A stretch of 64,000 nucleotides of DNA, taken from the NCBI GenBank assembly GCA_963969595.1, contig OZ018414.1, positions 12,091,660 to 12,155,659 of the forward strand, written 5' to 3'. This document shows positions 45,317-57,414 of the stretch, in pieces. The notes beneath the pieces were generated by a model that did not search any database, was not told the DNA's origin, and saw only the letters and a list, made by a program, of their open reading frames with translations. The position numbers and the translations under genes are program-made. Origin of the DNA: Neckera pumila. Lineage: Eukaryota > Streptophyta > Bryopsida > Hypnales > Neckeraceae. Numbering within the stretch: the first letter of the stretch is position 1; the number at the start of each line of letters is the position of its first letter.

Positions 45317-48300
45317 ATGGCGTTGGCTTCTCGCCTCCTGCTTCGCTCTGCTGTGGCGCTGCGAGGCAAGACTCTTTCTCCTTCTTCCTCCTCCTCTTCA
45401 TTTCGCTTCCTCTCTTCCACTACATCCTCCTCCTCGCCAGGATCTCAAGAACTTCCATCCTCGGATGATGCTCCTGCTGCGGATGCCGATGCGCCTTCAC
45501 TTGTTGTCGATCGGTCTGGACTCTTCAATGCCCCAGGTCCAACCACTTTCTCAATTACTCTCGGAGTGTCCTTGTCATTCTCTTGCATCAGGAAGTGGTT
45601 GGAATGGTTGTATTTTCAATTGGATTCGTTTTGCTTCATTCTCATGTTCTTGCATTATAAAGTAATTGGAGTGGTTGGAGTGGTTGCAGTTTGAACTGGA
45701 TTCGTTTTTGCTTCATTCTTCATGTTCGTGCATTATGAAGTGGTTGGAATGGTTTCATTTTGAAATTGATTCGTTTTGCTTCATTCTTCATGGGTTTGAG
45801 CATTCCGAAATTGGAGCTAGGGTTTTGTGCTGTAGCGGTTTTTGTTTCATCAGTGAGTTTTGCAAGGGTTTAGAGTTTAATGTCAAAGTGACAGGCGCTT
45901 GCGCTCTTTGTCCCTGGTTGTGAACATCCTTTTGCAAGTATACCTCCGTGATTATCATTTTCGTGCATTATCAAGTGGTTCTGGTGTCGAGGAATGGTCA
46001 CAGTTGTGTTTTTGCGATTGATTTCATTTCATTTATTGCATTATGAAGTGGTATCAGTAATGTTTTGCGAGGGTTTAGGGTGACAGCGCCAGGCTCTCTG
46101 TTGTGAACTTCTCTGGTTCAGGATTTAGGGTTTAGATGTCAAGTATTCTCTAAAAGGTGTGGTTGTTGGATTGATAGAACACAGCCATGGGGCAGGAGGG
46201 CCGGCGGAAACTGTCATGGCAAAGCACATCAAGGCTCTCATCAGGGTGAGATTTCTCTATTTTTCACCAAAACACTTCACTGATTTTGTCGTTTGCATGA
46301 CCTATTGCTTGAGCTGCGCAACACCTTTGCATCGACATTTGAAGGATATCGTCCCCCTTTTTTTTTTGTTTTAATTCTTTCAATTAGGGGGTGTTCAAGA
46401 ATTGGAAAGAAATTGGATTTCCTGGAAGGTTTTCAAAGTGGACGCTACCATATCTACATGGTTGAACTAAATCTTTCAGGAAGTTAACAAAATGTACCAT
46501 TACAAAGAGGAAATTCATGTCCTACATTTTGAACGGTAGAAATATGTTTTGGAATTTACTATAATTCAATTTTAGCTTAGCTTCCAAAGTGGACTCTCTA
46601 ATTTTGTGCGACCACTTAGTGTTTATGTTTCATTTTAACTGAAAATTGGAGTTGCTGACAAGCAGTTTGGGGGAGGTCCAATCACGGTAGCTCAGTACAT
46701 GGAGGAGGTGTTGACAAATCCAAAGGCAGGCTTCTACATGAACCGCGATGTTTTTGGAACTCACGGAGACTTTGTCACTTCACCTGATATCAGCCAGCTA
46801 TTTGGTGAGGTAAGTTCTCTTAATGGTTGATTTTGTGAATTCTTGATGATACGTGCATCATGTTCGTTTCTAATTAATGTTATATGATAAGGAATGACTA
46901 TTGTACTTTGATTTCCGTTGTTGTTGAGCATGTCATTATTTCATGATGTAGATGGTGGGCGTGTGGAGCATGTGCTTGTGGCATCAAATGGGTAGACCAG
47001 AAGCTGTGAATTTGATTGAATTGGGGCCTGGTCGAGGCACCCTGATGGCTGATCTTCTTCGGGTAATTACCCTGAATTCTGCTTTTTGAAAGCTTTTTTA
47101 AGAATGCTAAGGCTTTTCATTGTTCGACGTCCAAAAAGATTTTAACTGGAGATCACTAGGAGAATTGAGTGTTGTCTACTTTTTGCCTCCTAAAATTTCG
47201 AAAGCTTTTATTGGATCTGTGGTAGGCAGATGAGGGAGAGTGAATTGATGAAACCTAGATTGTATTTAAAATTAGGTTTGTTGTCTTTGCAGGGAACTGC
47301 AAAATTCAAAGATTTCTCTCAAAAGCTATCAGTTCATTTCGTTGAATGCAGTCCTGCTTTGAGGAAAATCCAACGTGAAACATTGAAGTGCATTCCTAAG
47401 GGAGGAGAGGAACTGAAGTCTGCTGAGGATGTCGGAGGTTCTGACTTGGGAAAGGAGCAGATTAGTCAAATATCAGGGGCTTCTGTATATTGGCATTTTG
47501 ATCTTGAACAAGTTCCTCGCGGAGGTAGTCCAAACTCCATTGAAGCTTATAGTAGTAGTCTTAGTTGCACCTCTTGTTTTCAACAATCGACTCCAGTATT
47601 AATTTTATCATCCGATTTTGTTTGGAAATTGCAGTTCCTACAATTATAATCGCTCACGAATTCTATGATGCTCTACCTGTCCACCAGTTTCAGGTACATT
47701 TTCCCATTCTTTCTATGTAAATATTTACTTAGTCACTTGGAGATTTTTGATAAAGTCCTGTCACCTTGTACACTATCTTGTCTGATGGGTTGCAACGGGT
47801 GGGCAAAGTACAGAAAACGTCACGAGGATGGTGCGAAAAGCTAGTTGATGTTGCTGAGGATACCAGGTACATTTTCGCACTATAATTTTCATAGAACTTG
47901 TACGTCATAAGATCTGTGCCGTCGCTCCAATTGCTTATTGAACCTCATATCTGAACATTTTTCTGACTAAAGTCGTTGACATAAGAGTCCAATTAGCCGG
48001 TAATAGAAATCAGTATCTAGGTTTGGCTTCAGATTTTGAAAGTTGATGAAGAGTTTTGTAGTTTCTCATGGTTTTAATAAAGTTTGGTCGCAAAATTTGG
48101 TAACCTTCATCGTTGTTAGATTGTATGGCGAATGAGAATCTTGTTAGACCGTAATGCAAATAAGAATGTTTCTCTTATTAAAATGCGAGCTTTTTGCTAT
48201 GATTGCTGCCCCTTTCAACTTAGTCACAAGTTTCATGTGATGATCACAAGTTCTGTAGCTAATTTGAAACATCTGTGTATGGCTCCAGCCAGGGTTTGCA

Positions 48301-49710
48301 GTTTGTCCTCTCGCCTGCACCTACTACAGCAAGCAAATTGTACCTCACAAGACGAATGAGGTGGGCTTCTCTTGAAGAGAAAGCTGAATTAGAACATGTC
48401 GAGGTCTGCCCTCAGGCCATGAAAGTGACAGCTGAAATTGCAAAGCGGGTTGGTGAGGATGGGGGTGGGGCACTGATTGTGGATTATGGAGATGATAAGA
48501 TCATATCAGACAGCTTGCAGGTTTACCTTCGAACAGTCTTCTTGTTTCATGATAATTTTTGCACATGAATATTGTAGCATGTTCACTAAAAGCATGCAAA
48601 TGAACATTTGAGCCTGACCCCTAAGCATTGAATCAACTTAAGTCTTGTTGGCTATTGAAAGGGGATTCCAATGATTCTTAGCATTTATGTTTTAGACCTT
48701 CTACGAAGAAACTATGAATTCCAAAATGTTGATTACAGGTTTACCCCAATATCAACCGTAGGCTCTCATCTTTAGATTATGTACATTTTAGACGAGAATA
48801 GTTTACACGGTTTGAGTAAGAGCCACGTTTGGGTGTTGTTTCCTGATTCCATGCTTCATGGGTTTTTCTTAAACTTCACATTTTTCTCAAATGAGATCGC
48901 TAGTGCATGGGGGCTAGAAAGCTAATTCTTGCTTACATTTTGGCAGGCAATCAAGAAGCACGAGTTTGCGCATGTCCTCGATAGCCCAGGCGATGCAGAT
49001 CTGAGTGCTTACGTCGATTTCGATGCCTTGAAACATGTTGTACGAGAAGCTGCAGGTGAAAATCTCTCTAAACTTATGCTCAACCTGTAAGTTTGTAATG
49101 TAACTGCAGCTAAAAGTAACACTGAACGTGATGATCATAGTCTCTCAAATATTATATATCCTTGTTAGCCAATGAAAGAGGATTCCAATGCACCAAAGAA
49201 TGCTTTACTTGCAAACTGTATGCAAAAGGATTTAAAGTTCTATTGACGGATGACCTATTACTAACACAAGTTCTTTTGTTAAGGCTGTATGTACTCTCCT
49301 TGCAAGAGTTTAGTGTGTCGCATTTAGGTACTGAGTGTCTTAATCGGATATCTTAACCTCAAGTGTCTTTCAAAAGTTTTGGATACTCCAAGTTGCTGTA
49401 TAATATGCTAACAATTCTTTTCTTTTTCGCACCAGTAGGTTCAGCAGCATATGGGCCAATCACACAGTCGGAGTTTCTAGGAGCACTAGGAATTAATTTA
49501 CGCCTTGAAGCGCTAGTCCAAAATGCCACAGAGGAGCAAGCTGAAGCTCTGAAGCTGAGTTATTGGAGGTTGGTGGGAGATGGAGCTGCACCGTGGTTGG
49601 ACTCGAATGACGACCCCAATAGTGTCCCCCCGGGCATGGGTGCTCGGTACAAAGCCCTAGTGATAGTAAACGACTCCTTCGGTGCTCCTGTTGGTTTTCA
49701 ACGATTGTAA
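45317..49710 (+). CDS. NDUFAF7: NDUFAF7-type mitochondrial arginine methyltransferase
   Basis: Homolog of NDUFAF7 (MidA, DUF185), an SAM-dependent arginine methyltransferase that modifies a complex I subunit during assembly in the mitochondrial matrix. Exons read by me: 45317-45536, 46178-46245, 46666-46809, 46952-47062, 47293-47524, 47635-47693, 47814-47866, 48289-48520, 48947-49055, 49439-49710. Phases agree throughout; 1500 nt give 499 aa. The first ~40 residues are rich in Arg, Ser and Leu with no acidic residue, as in mitochondrial presequences. Then come FGGGPITVAQYMEEVLTNPK, FYMNRDVFGTHGDFVTSPDI, the SAM-binding motif LIELGPGRGTLMADLL, HFVECSP, IIIAHEFYDALPVHQFQ, RGWCEKLVD and ALIVDYGDD. 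Exon 8's acceptor is CTCCAG at 48283-48288, required by phase. No stops or shifts interrupt the coding exons. Confidence 0.93.
45590..45800. repeat. Imperfect tandem repeat in NDUFAF7 intron 1
   Basis: About 2.7 copies of a 70-80 bp unit built around GAAGTGGTTGGAATGG, TTGGATTCGTTTTGCTTCAT and TGCATTATGAAGTGG. Fragments of the unit recur at about 45963 and 46040, so most of the intron derives from one repeated sequence. Confidence 0.75.
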
Positions 49711-51119
49711 ACCTGTTACATTACGGAGGCCTTGTTGTTTTGGACTTTGGAACTGAATCGACGTACTCCTTTTTTTTCATCTCGCGTGTCTCATGTGGCA
49801 GAAGGATGCATTTCAGAATACAAATAAGAAGTCACTTGCTTCTCATCAATCCTTGAAAGGGGATTTGTCTACAGTAGTGCTACAAGGCTGAAAATATGAA
49901 TTCAAAATTTTCAAATTTTATCATCCGTGGTTAATAAGTTGTTTTGCATTTCCCCAAGTTCAAAATTTGGAGTGAAGCTTCAAATTTGGATCCTCTCTAG
50001 GAAGGCTTAAGGCACTAGTAGACTAGCATTACTATACAGGAGTCCCTCGAAAGGTTCTAGAGTAACTTTGAGGCCACTCACTCTCATTTGTATATACTCT
50101 ATTTGAATAGAACTTTAGAAGAAGTCATATTTCAATACATGATGGGGATTTTGTAGAACTATATATGGTGGATATTTCATTTTTATCATTGCAAGTAGGT
50201 TGAATGGAGGAAAATGACAATGCTTAAGGTGTAAATCTCTTTGATATTGAATTTGAGAGATTGGTTAGAGTGTCCCAAGGTAGAAAGGTAAAATTACATG
50301 CGTGTAGGCTCATGAGGCATAGTCTTTTGAATGTTAGATTTGAGGAGTAGGTTGCCCCTCTTTTGAACCAAAGTCATATGTTCCAGTGAAATTATATGCA
50401 TGTCGGCTCATGAGGTATAGAATGAGATTCCAAATGTTAGATTTGAGGAGTAGGTTGCCCCTCTTTCATGCCCAAGTCATATCATTACCTTGACCATGAT
50501 GTGATAGGAAGTTATCTTCTATGTAAATATAGACCATAATGTGATAGGAAATTATCTTATATGTAGATATAATCTATCCAGCAAATCAATCAGCCACCAT
50601 ATTTATACTATCATACAATATGGTATGGCATCCACTATTCAAAGCACTATTCAAAGTGCCCATGTAGATTTTTAGAGGGCTTGCACACCTCAAAATTTTC
50701 CGGGCAATATTTCTTGAAAAAGTACAAATCGTATCTAATTTTGATTCATATTGTTTAACTTCTTTTTGACTTAGTTATGAATTCTTGAAGTTAGATTTTG
50801 ATGTGGGTCCACACTTTAAAGTGTTCATTATAGGTAAAATGGAGTACCAGTGCTTCTATGTGCTAAAGGATGCTTTTCAAGCATAGGCTATTCTAACTCC
50901 CGCCCTATCTATTTATTAGGTTGGTATAAGAATGAAGTATATCATTAGACCTCTTGTTGTCTAATGGAATTAGACTATCACTATGATTGGTGAATTTGCA
51001 ATATTGTATGCTATGCTCCACAAATGATACCATCATGATACCTACTAATGCTTTGAAAGTTCTAGAAGTGTAGGTGATACCTTCTAGTCCTAGAAGATTG
51101 TGATTCTAAGCTTTTCAAC
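49711..51119. other. 3' flank of NDUFAF7 and AT-rich repeats
   Basis: No gene. Holds an imperfect ~100-bp tandem duplication at 50291-50490 (GTTAGATTTGAGGAGTAGG twice) and a 40-bp duplication at 50492-50571 (GACCATRATGTGATAGGAA). At 49895-49925 AAATATGAATTCAAAATTTTC is shared with 23.92 kb inside A1. Confidence 0.6.
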
Positions 51120-51620
51120 TAATATATTCAAAAATTGATATAAAAATTGATTACATCAAATTAGAAGTAAAGAACTTGATATACCAAAGACAGGCTTAGA
51201 TCAAGGTTGGATCATTATAAATATGTGGTAATTCCTTTTGGACTAACCAATGTACCAAAGACCTTTATGACGTTGATGAATTCTTTATTTTGTCAACATT
51301 TGGAAAATTTTGTTCTTGTATTTAGTAATGATATCCTAATTTATTTCAAAACAATAGAAGAATATAAGAACCACCTTAGACAAGGTGTTTGAGATTTTTA
51401 GCTAAATGTAGCAAATGTGAGTTTTTAAACTCCACGTTGATTATCTTGGTCATCTTATATTATGAAATTCAATCTCCATTGATCCTCAAAAGATCAAATC
51501 CATTGGGAAGTGGATAGACCAGAAGATAAGACCAAAGTGAGAAACTTCTTAGGTCTTTTTAACTGTTATTGTAGATTTGTAAAAGTATTTCTAAGCTAGC
51601 CTCTAAAACACATGTTTTAG
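51120..51620 (+). pseudogene. Ty3/gypsy reverse transcriptase fragment
   Basis: A frame from 51207 reads YKYVVIPFGLTNVPKTFMTL, then FVLVFSNDILIYFKTIEEYK. The upstream DIPKTGL and downstream KCEFFKLHVDYLGHLI and ISIDPQKIKSIGKW are in shifted frames. Together these are the palm and thumb of a gypsy-type reverse transcriptase; the catalytic pair appears as SNDI in place of the usual DDI. Several shifts and stops break it. No LTRs, gag or integrase are visible nearby. Confidence 0.85.
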
Positions 51621-51942
51621 GTACAATTGATACATAAAAGGAAACCTAGGTTTCATGTGAAGTGGCATCAATTCCACCACACATCAAATTAGAGTGTTAA
51701 ATGGACTTTTATAAGAATTTATCTTAGTTTTGGAGTGAGTTTCATCCAACTTTTAGAATTCATCCAATTTAGAGTTTGAGTGTTTATGTGGAGTGAATTC
51801 CTTGATTTTGCATTCTTATTAAGTCAAATTTTGTAAATGTGTTTAGAGAAAGAGGTGTATTTAGCTTTGCTTAAAAATGATGGATTATTATTTAGTAAAG
51901 TCTTCACTTCTTCTCACACTTGCATTCTTAGATTCTTCCTTT

Positions 51943-52249
51943 CATTAGATGATATTTGGGGGTCTTAGAGGGCCATTTCAAGCCTGTTCCCTGATCTGCC
52001 CAGATTTAGTGAATGCCGGTACGAGTGTGTCAGAAATTTCTTTAAAAAAAAAAAAAAAAAAAGAATTACCAAAATATCATTTTAAGCAAAAAGAATTTTA
52101 AAAGAAATAAAAAATAAAAAATAAAAAATGACGTGGCAATCACTTGAGCACGTCATCCAGCTGCTGCTGCTGCGTTCCCGCAGTCTGGGAACGCAGCAGA
52201 CAACAGGGGAACTTGGAGCCCTCCAAGACCCCCCGAATCTCATCTAATG
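51943..52249. mobile_element. CATTAG element N1, 307 bp
   Basis: Starts CATTAGATGATATTTGGGGG and ends CCCGAATCTCATCTAATG, inverted repeats of about 30 bp. GC-rich ends flank an A-rich core. A self-complementary CTGCTGCGTTCCCGCAG...CTGGGAACGCAGCAG lies near the right end. No clear target duplication and no ORF. Related to N2 and N3. Confidence 0.75.
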
Positions 52250-53639
52250 GTAGTTTTTCACTTGACAAGAATTCTCCCATTTGCTAATTTGTAACTTCAA
52301 TTTTAAACTTAGAAGAATGACGATAGAATAAAAAAACATTTGAGTACTTCGTATTGTGCGTTAGTATTGGTTTGTAGAAAGAAAATGCAAAAAATGGCAT
52401 TTAAAAATGTCACGAACTTTTGTAAGTTTTAGGCTTTAGGAGGTTTTGGGATTTCCTCTTTTAGACTGAGGCAACAATTTTTGCTTGGGTTTTCAGGACT
52501 ATAACAACCTCTAGTTGGCAAACAACAGTCAATACTAGTGACAACAGACAACCAACAAATAGTAGTGGACGTAGGTGATTAAAAGGCACAATAGACGTAA
52601 GTGACTACTAGGTAGGGAGTAATCTAGGGTACTTTATTAGCAGTTACTTTAGAAACGTGAGACCTACTATTGGATACATTTTAAATGCTGGAGCTATTAA
52701 TTTAAAAAATACTAAAGTTACTACAACATCAATTTTTTGAAGCGTTTTATATTACAACTACTATACAATATATAGTAATGATCAATATATAGTAATAATA
52801 AGTACATAAATTTGTTAATCTATTCAAGGAGTAGTCTAAAAGAGAGGGGAAGAACCCGCATGGGAAGCTTCTATTTTCTATCTGCAAATAGATAGAATAA
52901 TGAACGTCTCATTTTGGATTGTTATCTGTTTGTTTGCTCCAATTCAGATATGTGGCGGGCAATTTTTAAGAATACATTGCATAAGTCAAGCTTAGTCAAT
53001 ATAATATTGCTTGTGGAATTTGCAATTTTGTAGGATTTTTTTCCTATTGTACATTAGTATATATATGATTCATTTGATATATGAGGTCTATATGAATATA
53101 TACTATTTATATGAGTTGTGTTCAAAAGTAGTTAGAGCGTACATATTGTATTGATCAACTCTAAAAGTGCATATAAATTTTTGAACTACTATAGGAACAT
53201 ATTTAAATGCCTCAAATTTCAGTTTTAACTACCATAGGACATTGTGTGAAAAGTAGAAGTAGAAAAAAATAGGGGCATATCTCTTGTAAAATACTGACTT
53301 AATAGCCCCAATATAAAAAAAAATTGATGCACATACATATGGATTATAAGGTATAGTGAAGTACTCCGGGGAGCAAGAGTTGGGAGTATTTGTCCAAAAG
53401 TTAGTGACTAGAGTTTGAAAAAAAAAAAAATCTTTATTTTGTTAGATTTTGGGACCTTTGCAATTTAAAGATTTGAAAATCTCCAATTTTTTTATAAAAT
53501 TGTTTTTTCATAAAAAAACTTTAAAATATGGAAAAAAAACAAATCTTCCTATTTTTAAGCATCTATCAAATTACATTTTCCTACTTTAAATAAATTATTT
53601 GGCAGGGAATGCTGGTCGTGGCCACCCAATACAATACGG
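52250..53639. other. AT-rich intergenic DNA
   Basis: No gene or recognised element. Several homopolymer A and T runs. Confidence 0.5.
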
Positions 53640-53805
53640 CTCTACTTCTTCTTACTTACTATTTTTTTTCTTGTATGTTGTGCAATTCCAAATGATTTGA
53701 AATTTTGTCAAGCATGTAGACAATTTAATTGCCTTGAAGAATGTTAAAAATAAACACCACCATTTTGACATTTTTTCATACAAATGTGACCTTGTGAAGT
53801 ATACT
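53640..53805 (-). mobile_element. TTAA element family B, fragment B4
   Basis: Complement of family B only: CTTACTTACTATTTTTTTTC, TGTTGTGCAATTCCAAATGA, TTTGACATTTTTTCATACAA. Termini are missing. Confidence 0.6.
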
Positions 53806-53887
53806 AATATAAATTCAGACTTTGCAAATGTTCTCGTGCATTACATTCAATAGTAGTCACTGCAACTACCTTCCTTGCACGGAATGA

Positions 53888-53944
53888 TGTGGAATATACT
53901 ACGTCATTTCATCCGAGGGATGAAATGGTGTGGTATATTCCACA
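53888..53944. repeat. Near-perfect hairpin, 27-bp arms, 3-nt loop
   Basis: TGTGGAATATACTACGTCAT followed by TTCATCC pairs around GAG with its complement at 24 of 27 positions. Such a short loop suits cruciform or small-RNA formation, but no transcript evidence can be read from the sequence. Confidence 0.85.
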
Positions 53945-54140
53945 TGTCAGAACACAACAAGGGGCCTGGGTCAATTACAAGGTCGCAACTGCACATTGGG
54001 ATTAACAGCCAATTAAGTACTTTGAAATAAAGCTATAAATAAAATAGCAAACTTATTCAAAATGGCAATCAATTCATAGAGATCAATTACCTCAATGCTT
54101 GAATTACATCACTTGGATGTGATTGTCAGTCATGTTTTGT

Positions 54141-54757
54141 GTTTTCAATTGAAAAGACAACTCTATATATACACATGGGGTGGTAGAAGGTAGAACAACC
54201 CATGTGGGATAAATAAATTTGAATTTGTAGTTTCTCAAGCACTCATATTTAAGGCAAGAATTATATTAAAAGTAGAATTTCAGACCTCATTTAGGCATAG
54301 TAAAATAACTTTTCTCAAAAAACTTAGAACTTACAAAAAGTTGGTGAATGGAGATAATTTTCACCTCCAAAAATCCGTTTGGTATTTTGAATCTCTAATC
54401 AAAAGTTATGGACAAATGTGGAGAGAGGATTTTTAAAAATGTAAAAGAAAATGTCCATTCCAACCTCTCTCTCAAATTTGTCCATAACTTTTGATTAGAG
54501 ATTCAAAATGCCAAACGGATTTTCGGAGGTGAACTTATCTTCATTCTCCAAATTTTTTTAGTTCAAAGTTTTTTAAGAAAAGTTATTTTACTATGCTTGA
54601 ATGAGGTCTAAAATTCTACTTTTAACACAATTCTTTGTTTTTGACTTAACTATGAGTGCTTGAGAAACTACAAATTCAAATTTATTTATCCCACATGGGT
54701 TGTTCTACCTCCTACCACCCCATGTGTATATATAATATTGTCTTTTCACTTGAAAAC
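54141..54757. repeat. Large inverted repeat (foldback), 617 bp
   Basis: The left arm (54141 to about 54429) and right arm (about 54463-54757) are complementary at roughly 85-90% by eye with a centre of about 34 bp. Paired blocks include ACACATGGGGTGGTAGAAGG, CAACCCATGTGGGATAAATA, TTTCTCAAGCACTCATA and GAATCTCTAATCAAAAGTTA with their complements. No ORF of note. It could be a foldback transposon or a hairpin locus for small RNA. Confidence 0.9.
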
Positions 54758-54956
54758 CCTAAATATGTTAGTGATGACAAATGGTTGTTATGCATCATTC
54801 ATTGGATTCTTTGCCACCATCTTTTTCTACAAATATTTGTTGATTTGTATGTTCAAAAATAACAAAGAAAATGAAACAAAACATAGTTGACATTAATTAC
54901 TTGAGGATGAATTTCGTGCATGAGGAGTCCAGGAAGGGAAAGGTAGCCTCTTTGAA

Positions 54957-55176
54957 GACTACACTAAAGATGGTAAATAGTGTTACCTACACTAGTTGCT
55001 TTTGAAATCTTATAACTTATTAGTCTTCATGAACATTTTTACCAAGAGTATAGGTATTGATATGTTCCAAAGTTGCGGTTCTCAATGAATGCAGTTGGTA
55101 AAAATTCTCATCAATAGTAATAATTTATGGCATTTTGAAAGCACGCACAATGGGTAACACTAAATAGCATCATTAG
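54957..55176. mobile_element. CACTA-like MITE, second copy
   Basis: Left end GACTACACTAAAGATGGTAA then ATAGTGTTA; right end TAACACTAAATAGCATCATT then AGTGTA. The ends are imperfect inverted repeats and match the MITE at 18234-18496. It lies about 315 bp upstream of a gene-like 5' region, as the first copy lies upstream of the 18.8-kb leader. Confidence 0.6.
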
Positions 55177-55402
55177 TGTACTGAATGTTATGTGGGTCGC
55201 AAATAAAAAATCCCAGGTGTTTTCTCTAGGGATAAAATAGGGGTTAGTCCGTCAGTGCGTCCTCTCTGGTCGGCTGGGCCCTCCTCCGCAGTCTGCCGTC
55301 TTCCTACGTGGTCCTGACGCAACCTTATTCTAGGCCCTCCTCTTTCGACGCGCATTGTCTCCCCCAAACCCCAGTGAGCCTCTTCAGCTTTCCTGGCCTT
55401 TC

Positions 55403-56757
55403 TGTTCTGCATCTGTTTTGCGTCTGTTTGTTGGCGGATCTCGAGCTATGGCGTCGCTGCTGCCGATCGCGTCGTCCTTCCGCTGCTGATCATGGTGAGT
55501 TTTCGTTTCAATTTCTGTAGAAGCTCCTGTTTTTTTTCTTCTTCTTTCTCTGGCGTTTTCTGGAGAGTTTTTGGTGTGATTTCGTGATATAGGTTGTTGG
55601 ACTCTAGTGTGAAGAAGAAAGAGCCCTTATGATTTGGAAGTAGCTCTTCTGTCGACGAGTTTCCTAGTTGTGATTAATTGAAAGAGTGAGCTCGGCTGTC
55701 GTCTGTGAAGTTAAGTTAGTTTAGGTTTCGCTTCAAGCTTTCTTTCTTCGTTGCTTTCGCGAGGTGGTTGTGCGTTTGGCCGCTACGTTCTAGCAGTATT
55801 GTGCGGGGCCGCCGCATTGTGCAGTACTCTCTTTCTCGAGCTCTAAAATTTAAAGTTTTGTTTTGCACCTGTTTTTTCTGTTTTTTTCTGTGCAGGCGTT
55901 TCCTGGATGGCCCAAAGTGAGAGGTTCTGCTCCTGGTAAGTTTTCATGCACCTTGGCCTTGACTTAGGGTTTACGAGACTAGCATGTTCTAGGTTGCCGA
56001 GTAATGACGACGTGCTGGACCTGGAAAGAGAGTGGGGTGACGTGGTCCAATGCACATGTTTGCCTTTCCTGATCACTGATTGCTTATCACTGCTTTTAGA
56101 TTTAAATCCCGTCACTGGAACAGTTCCCAAGTCGACAAACTTCCATGCCAATCTAAGTCTCACGGTTTAGGACGAATTCCTTATCTTCTTCTGATTTTGG
56201 GATTTCATCATCGACCTGTTGGGCTATTGGTGCTCTATCTTGCTCTTGCGCACGTGAAATAGGCAGATTCCACTTGACGGGATTTGGAATTCGTCTTGCT
56301 TGTCTGATAGCTTATCACGGATTCAGAGAATTTGCTAAATGTCAGGGAAATAGTAAGCTGAGGGGAACAGTTATTCCTGTCTCTGATGTGTCGATTTCGG
56401 TCTCCGCAGGATCAAGCAATGCATGTCCGGCTTGCTCTTTTAAGAAACATTCACCATTATCTGAAGGATCGGTCACTGAATCTACTACGCACTTTGTGAA
56501 CTTGTGAACTCATGAGCGTGCTCTGCGGTTACTTTGGGGTAATAGGGACTGTCGGTGTCGGGTTTTACTCTAGTGCCATTATTGCCACTCCTGACCACAG
56601 CTGCTCCACCATCGTGCCAGGCTCCCGATTGGCCTCCTCTGACGACGCCCATCGTCTCCCCGAAACCCCAGCTCCTCCAACTTTTCTACAGTAAGTTATT
56701 CTTTCCCCTCTGCATCTGTTTTGCATCTGTTTGTTGGCGGTTCTTGAGATATGGCGT
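55403..56757. repeat. Direct duplication of a 5' leader-like segment
   Basis: About 50 bp at 55403-55452 (TCTGCATCTGTTTTGCGTCT, GTTTGTTGGCGG, CTATGGCGTC) recur at 56707-56757 with about 90% identity. Weaker similarity extends upstream (GACGCGCATTGTCTCCCC and GACGCCCATCGTCTCCCC). The copies are 1.3 kb apart in direct orientation and surround the tentative gene. Confidence 0.65.
55492..56507 (+). CDS. Possible small spliced gene with an ATG-only first exon
   Basis: Tentative model: the coding part of exon 1 is the ATG at 55492-55494 directly before GTGAGT. Exon 2 is 55896-55935 (after TGTGCAG, before GTAAGT) and exon 3 is 56410-56507 (after TCCGCAG). Phases agree and the product is 46 aa: MAFPGWPKVRGSAPG, then SSNACPACSFKKHSPLSEGS, ending HFVNL. 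The three splice sites fit consensus and the region is gene-like in composition, but I do not recognise the protein. It may be only the start of a longer gene or a relic. Confidence 0.3.
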
Positions 56758-57414
56758 CTCCAAAGTGAAGTCCTTTGAGCTTAATGCACGCGAGGAGGAT
56801 AAGATGAGGGAGTGCTCTCCTACATGTGCCGTTGTTCTAACCTGTGGAGTACTTCTGTGCTGTGTCATTTTGTCGCTGGAAGAGTGTCTTACAAGCGAGA
56901 GAGACGACCCGAGGTGCTCACGGTCGTTAGGTTTGCGCTCTGAAAATATGTTCAAGCGGGAGTCTGAGCGTGGTTCCCTGCGTTAGACTGCTTGAGATTT
57001 GGTGGGTTTTTGGTGGCACTGGAGCAAGGATGGCCGTAGGGTATTTTTATGCTTCTAAACGTCCATGGATGGGAGAGATAAGAAAATCGGATGGCACACT
57101 GATAGAGGGTGGGTGTCTCATTCGTGAGTCCCGTCTTACATGTCCCCGATAGTTTTTCAGAAAGTATTTTGAATGTCAGGACTTTGGATGGATCCTCAGC
57201 ACCTCGGAAGCATTCTGGAAATTGTGAGTGAGAAAGCTTCATGCGTGTTAAAGAAGCATGGGATTGGTAACTCCATGAGAGATAAGTCTTGGACAATTCT
57301 AATATGCTACATATCTCATATTTAGCATATTCAATTGTTGGGCTGTCGATGTGTTAATATGAGCTTACTATGCATTAGAACAAAATCCCGGCACCTTGGA
57401 ATCAAAATCACCAT
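56758..57414. other. Gene-like but unresolved DNA
   Basis: Balanced composition and several short frames, for example 56555-56986 on plus, but no domain. Possibly introns or eroded exons of the locus starting at 55.4 kb. Confidence 0.35.

Noticed and set aside
45465..45665. ORF in NDUFAF7 exon 1 in another frame
   Set aside because: Read-through from exon to intron in a non-coding frame.
56555..56986. 143-codon ORF rich in Pro, Leu and Ser
   Set aside because: No domain, overlaps other frames and includes the duplicated leader segment; likely chance.
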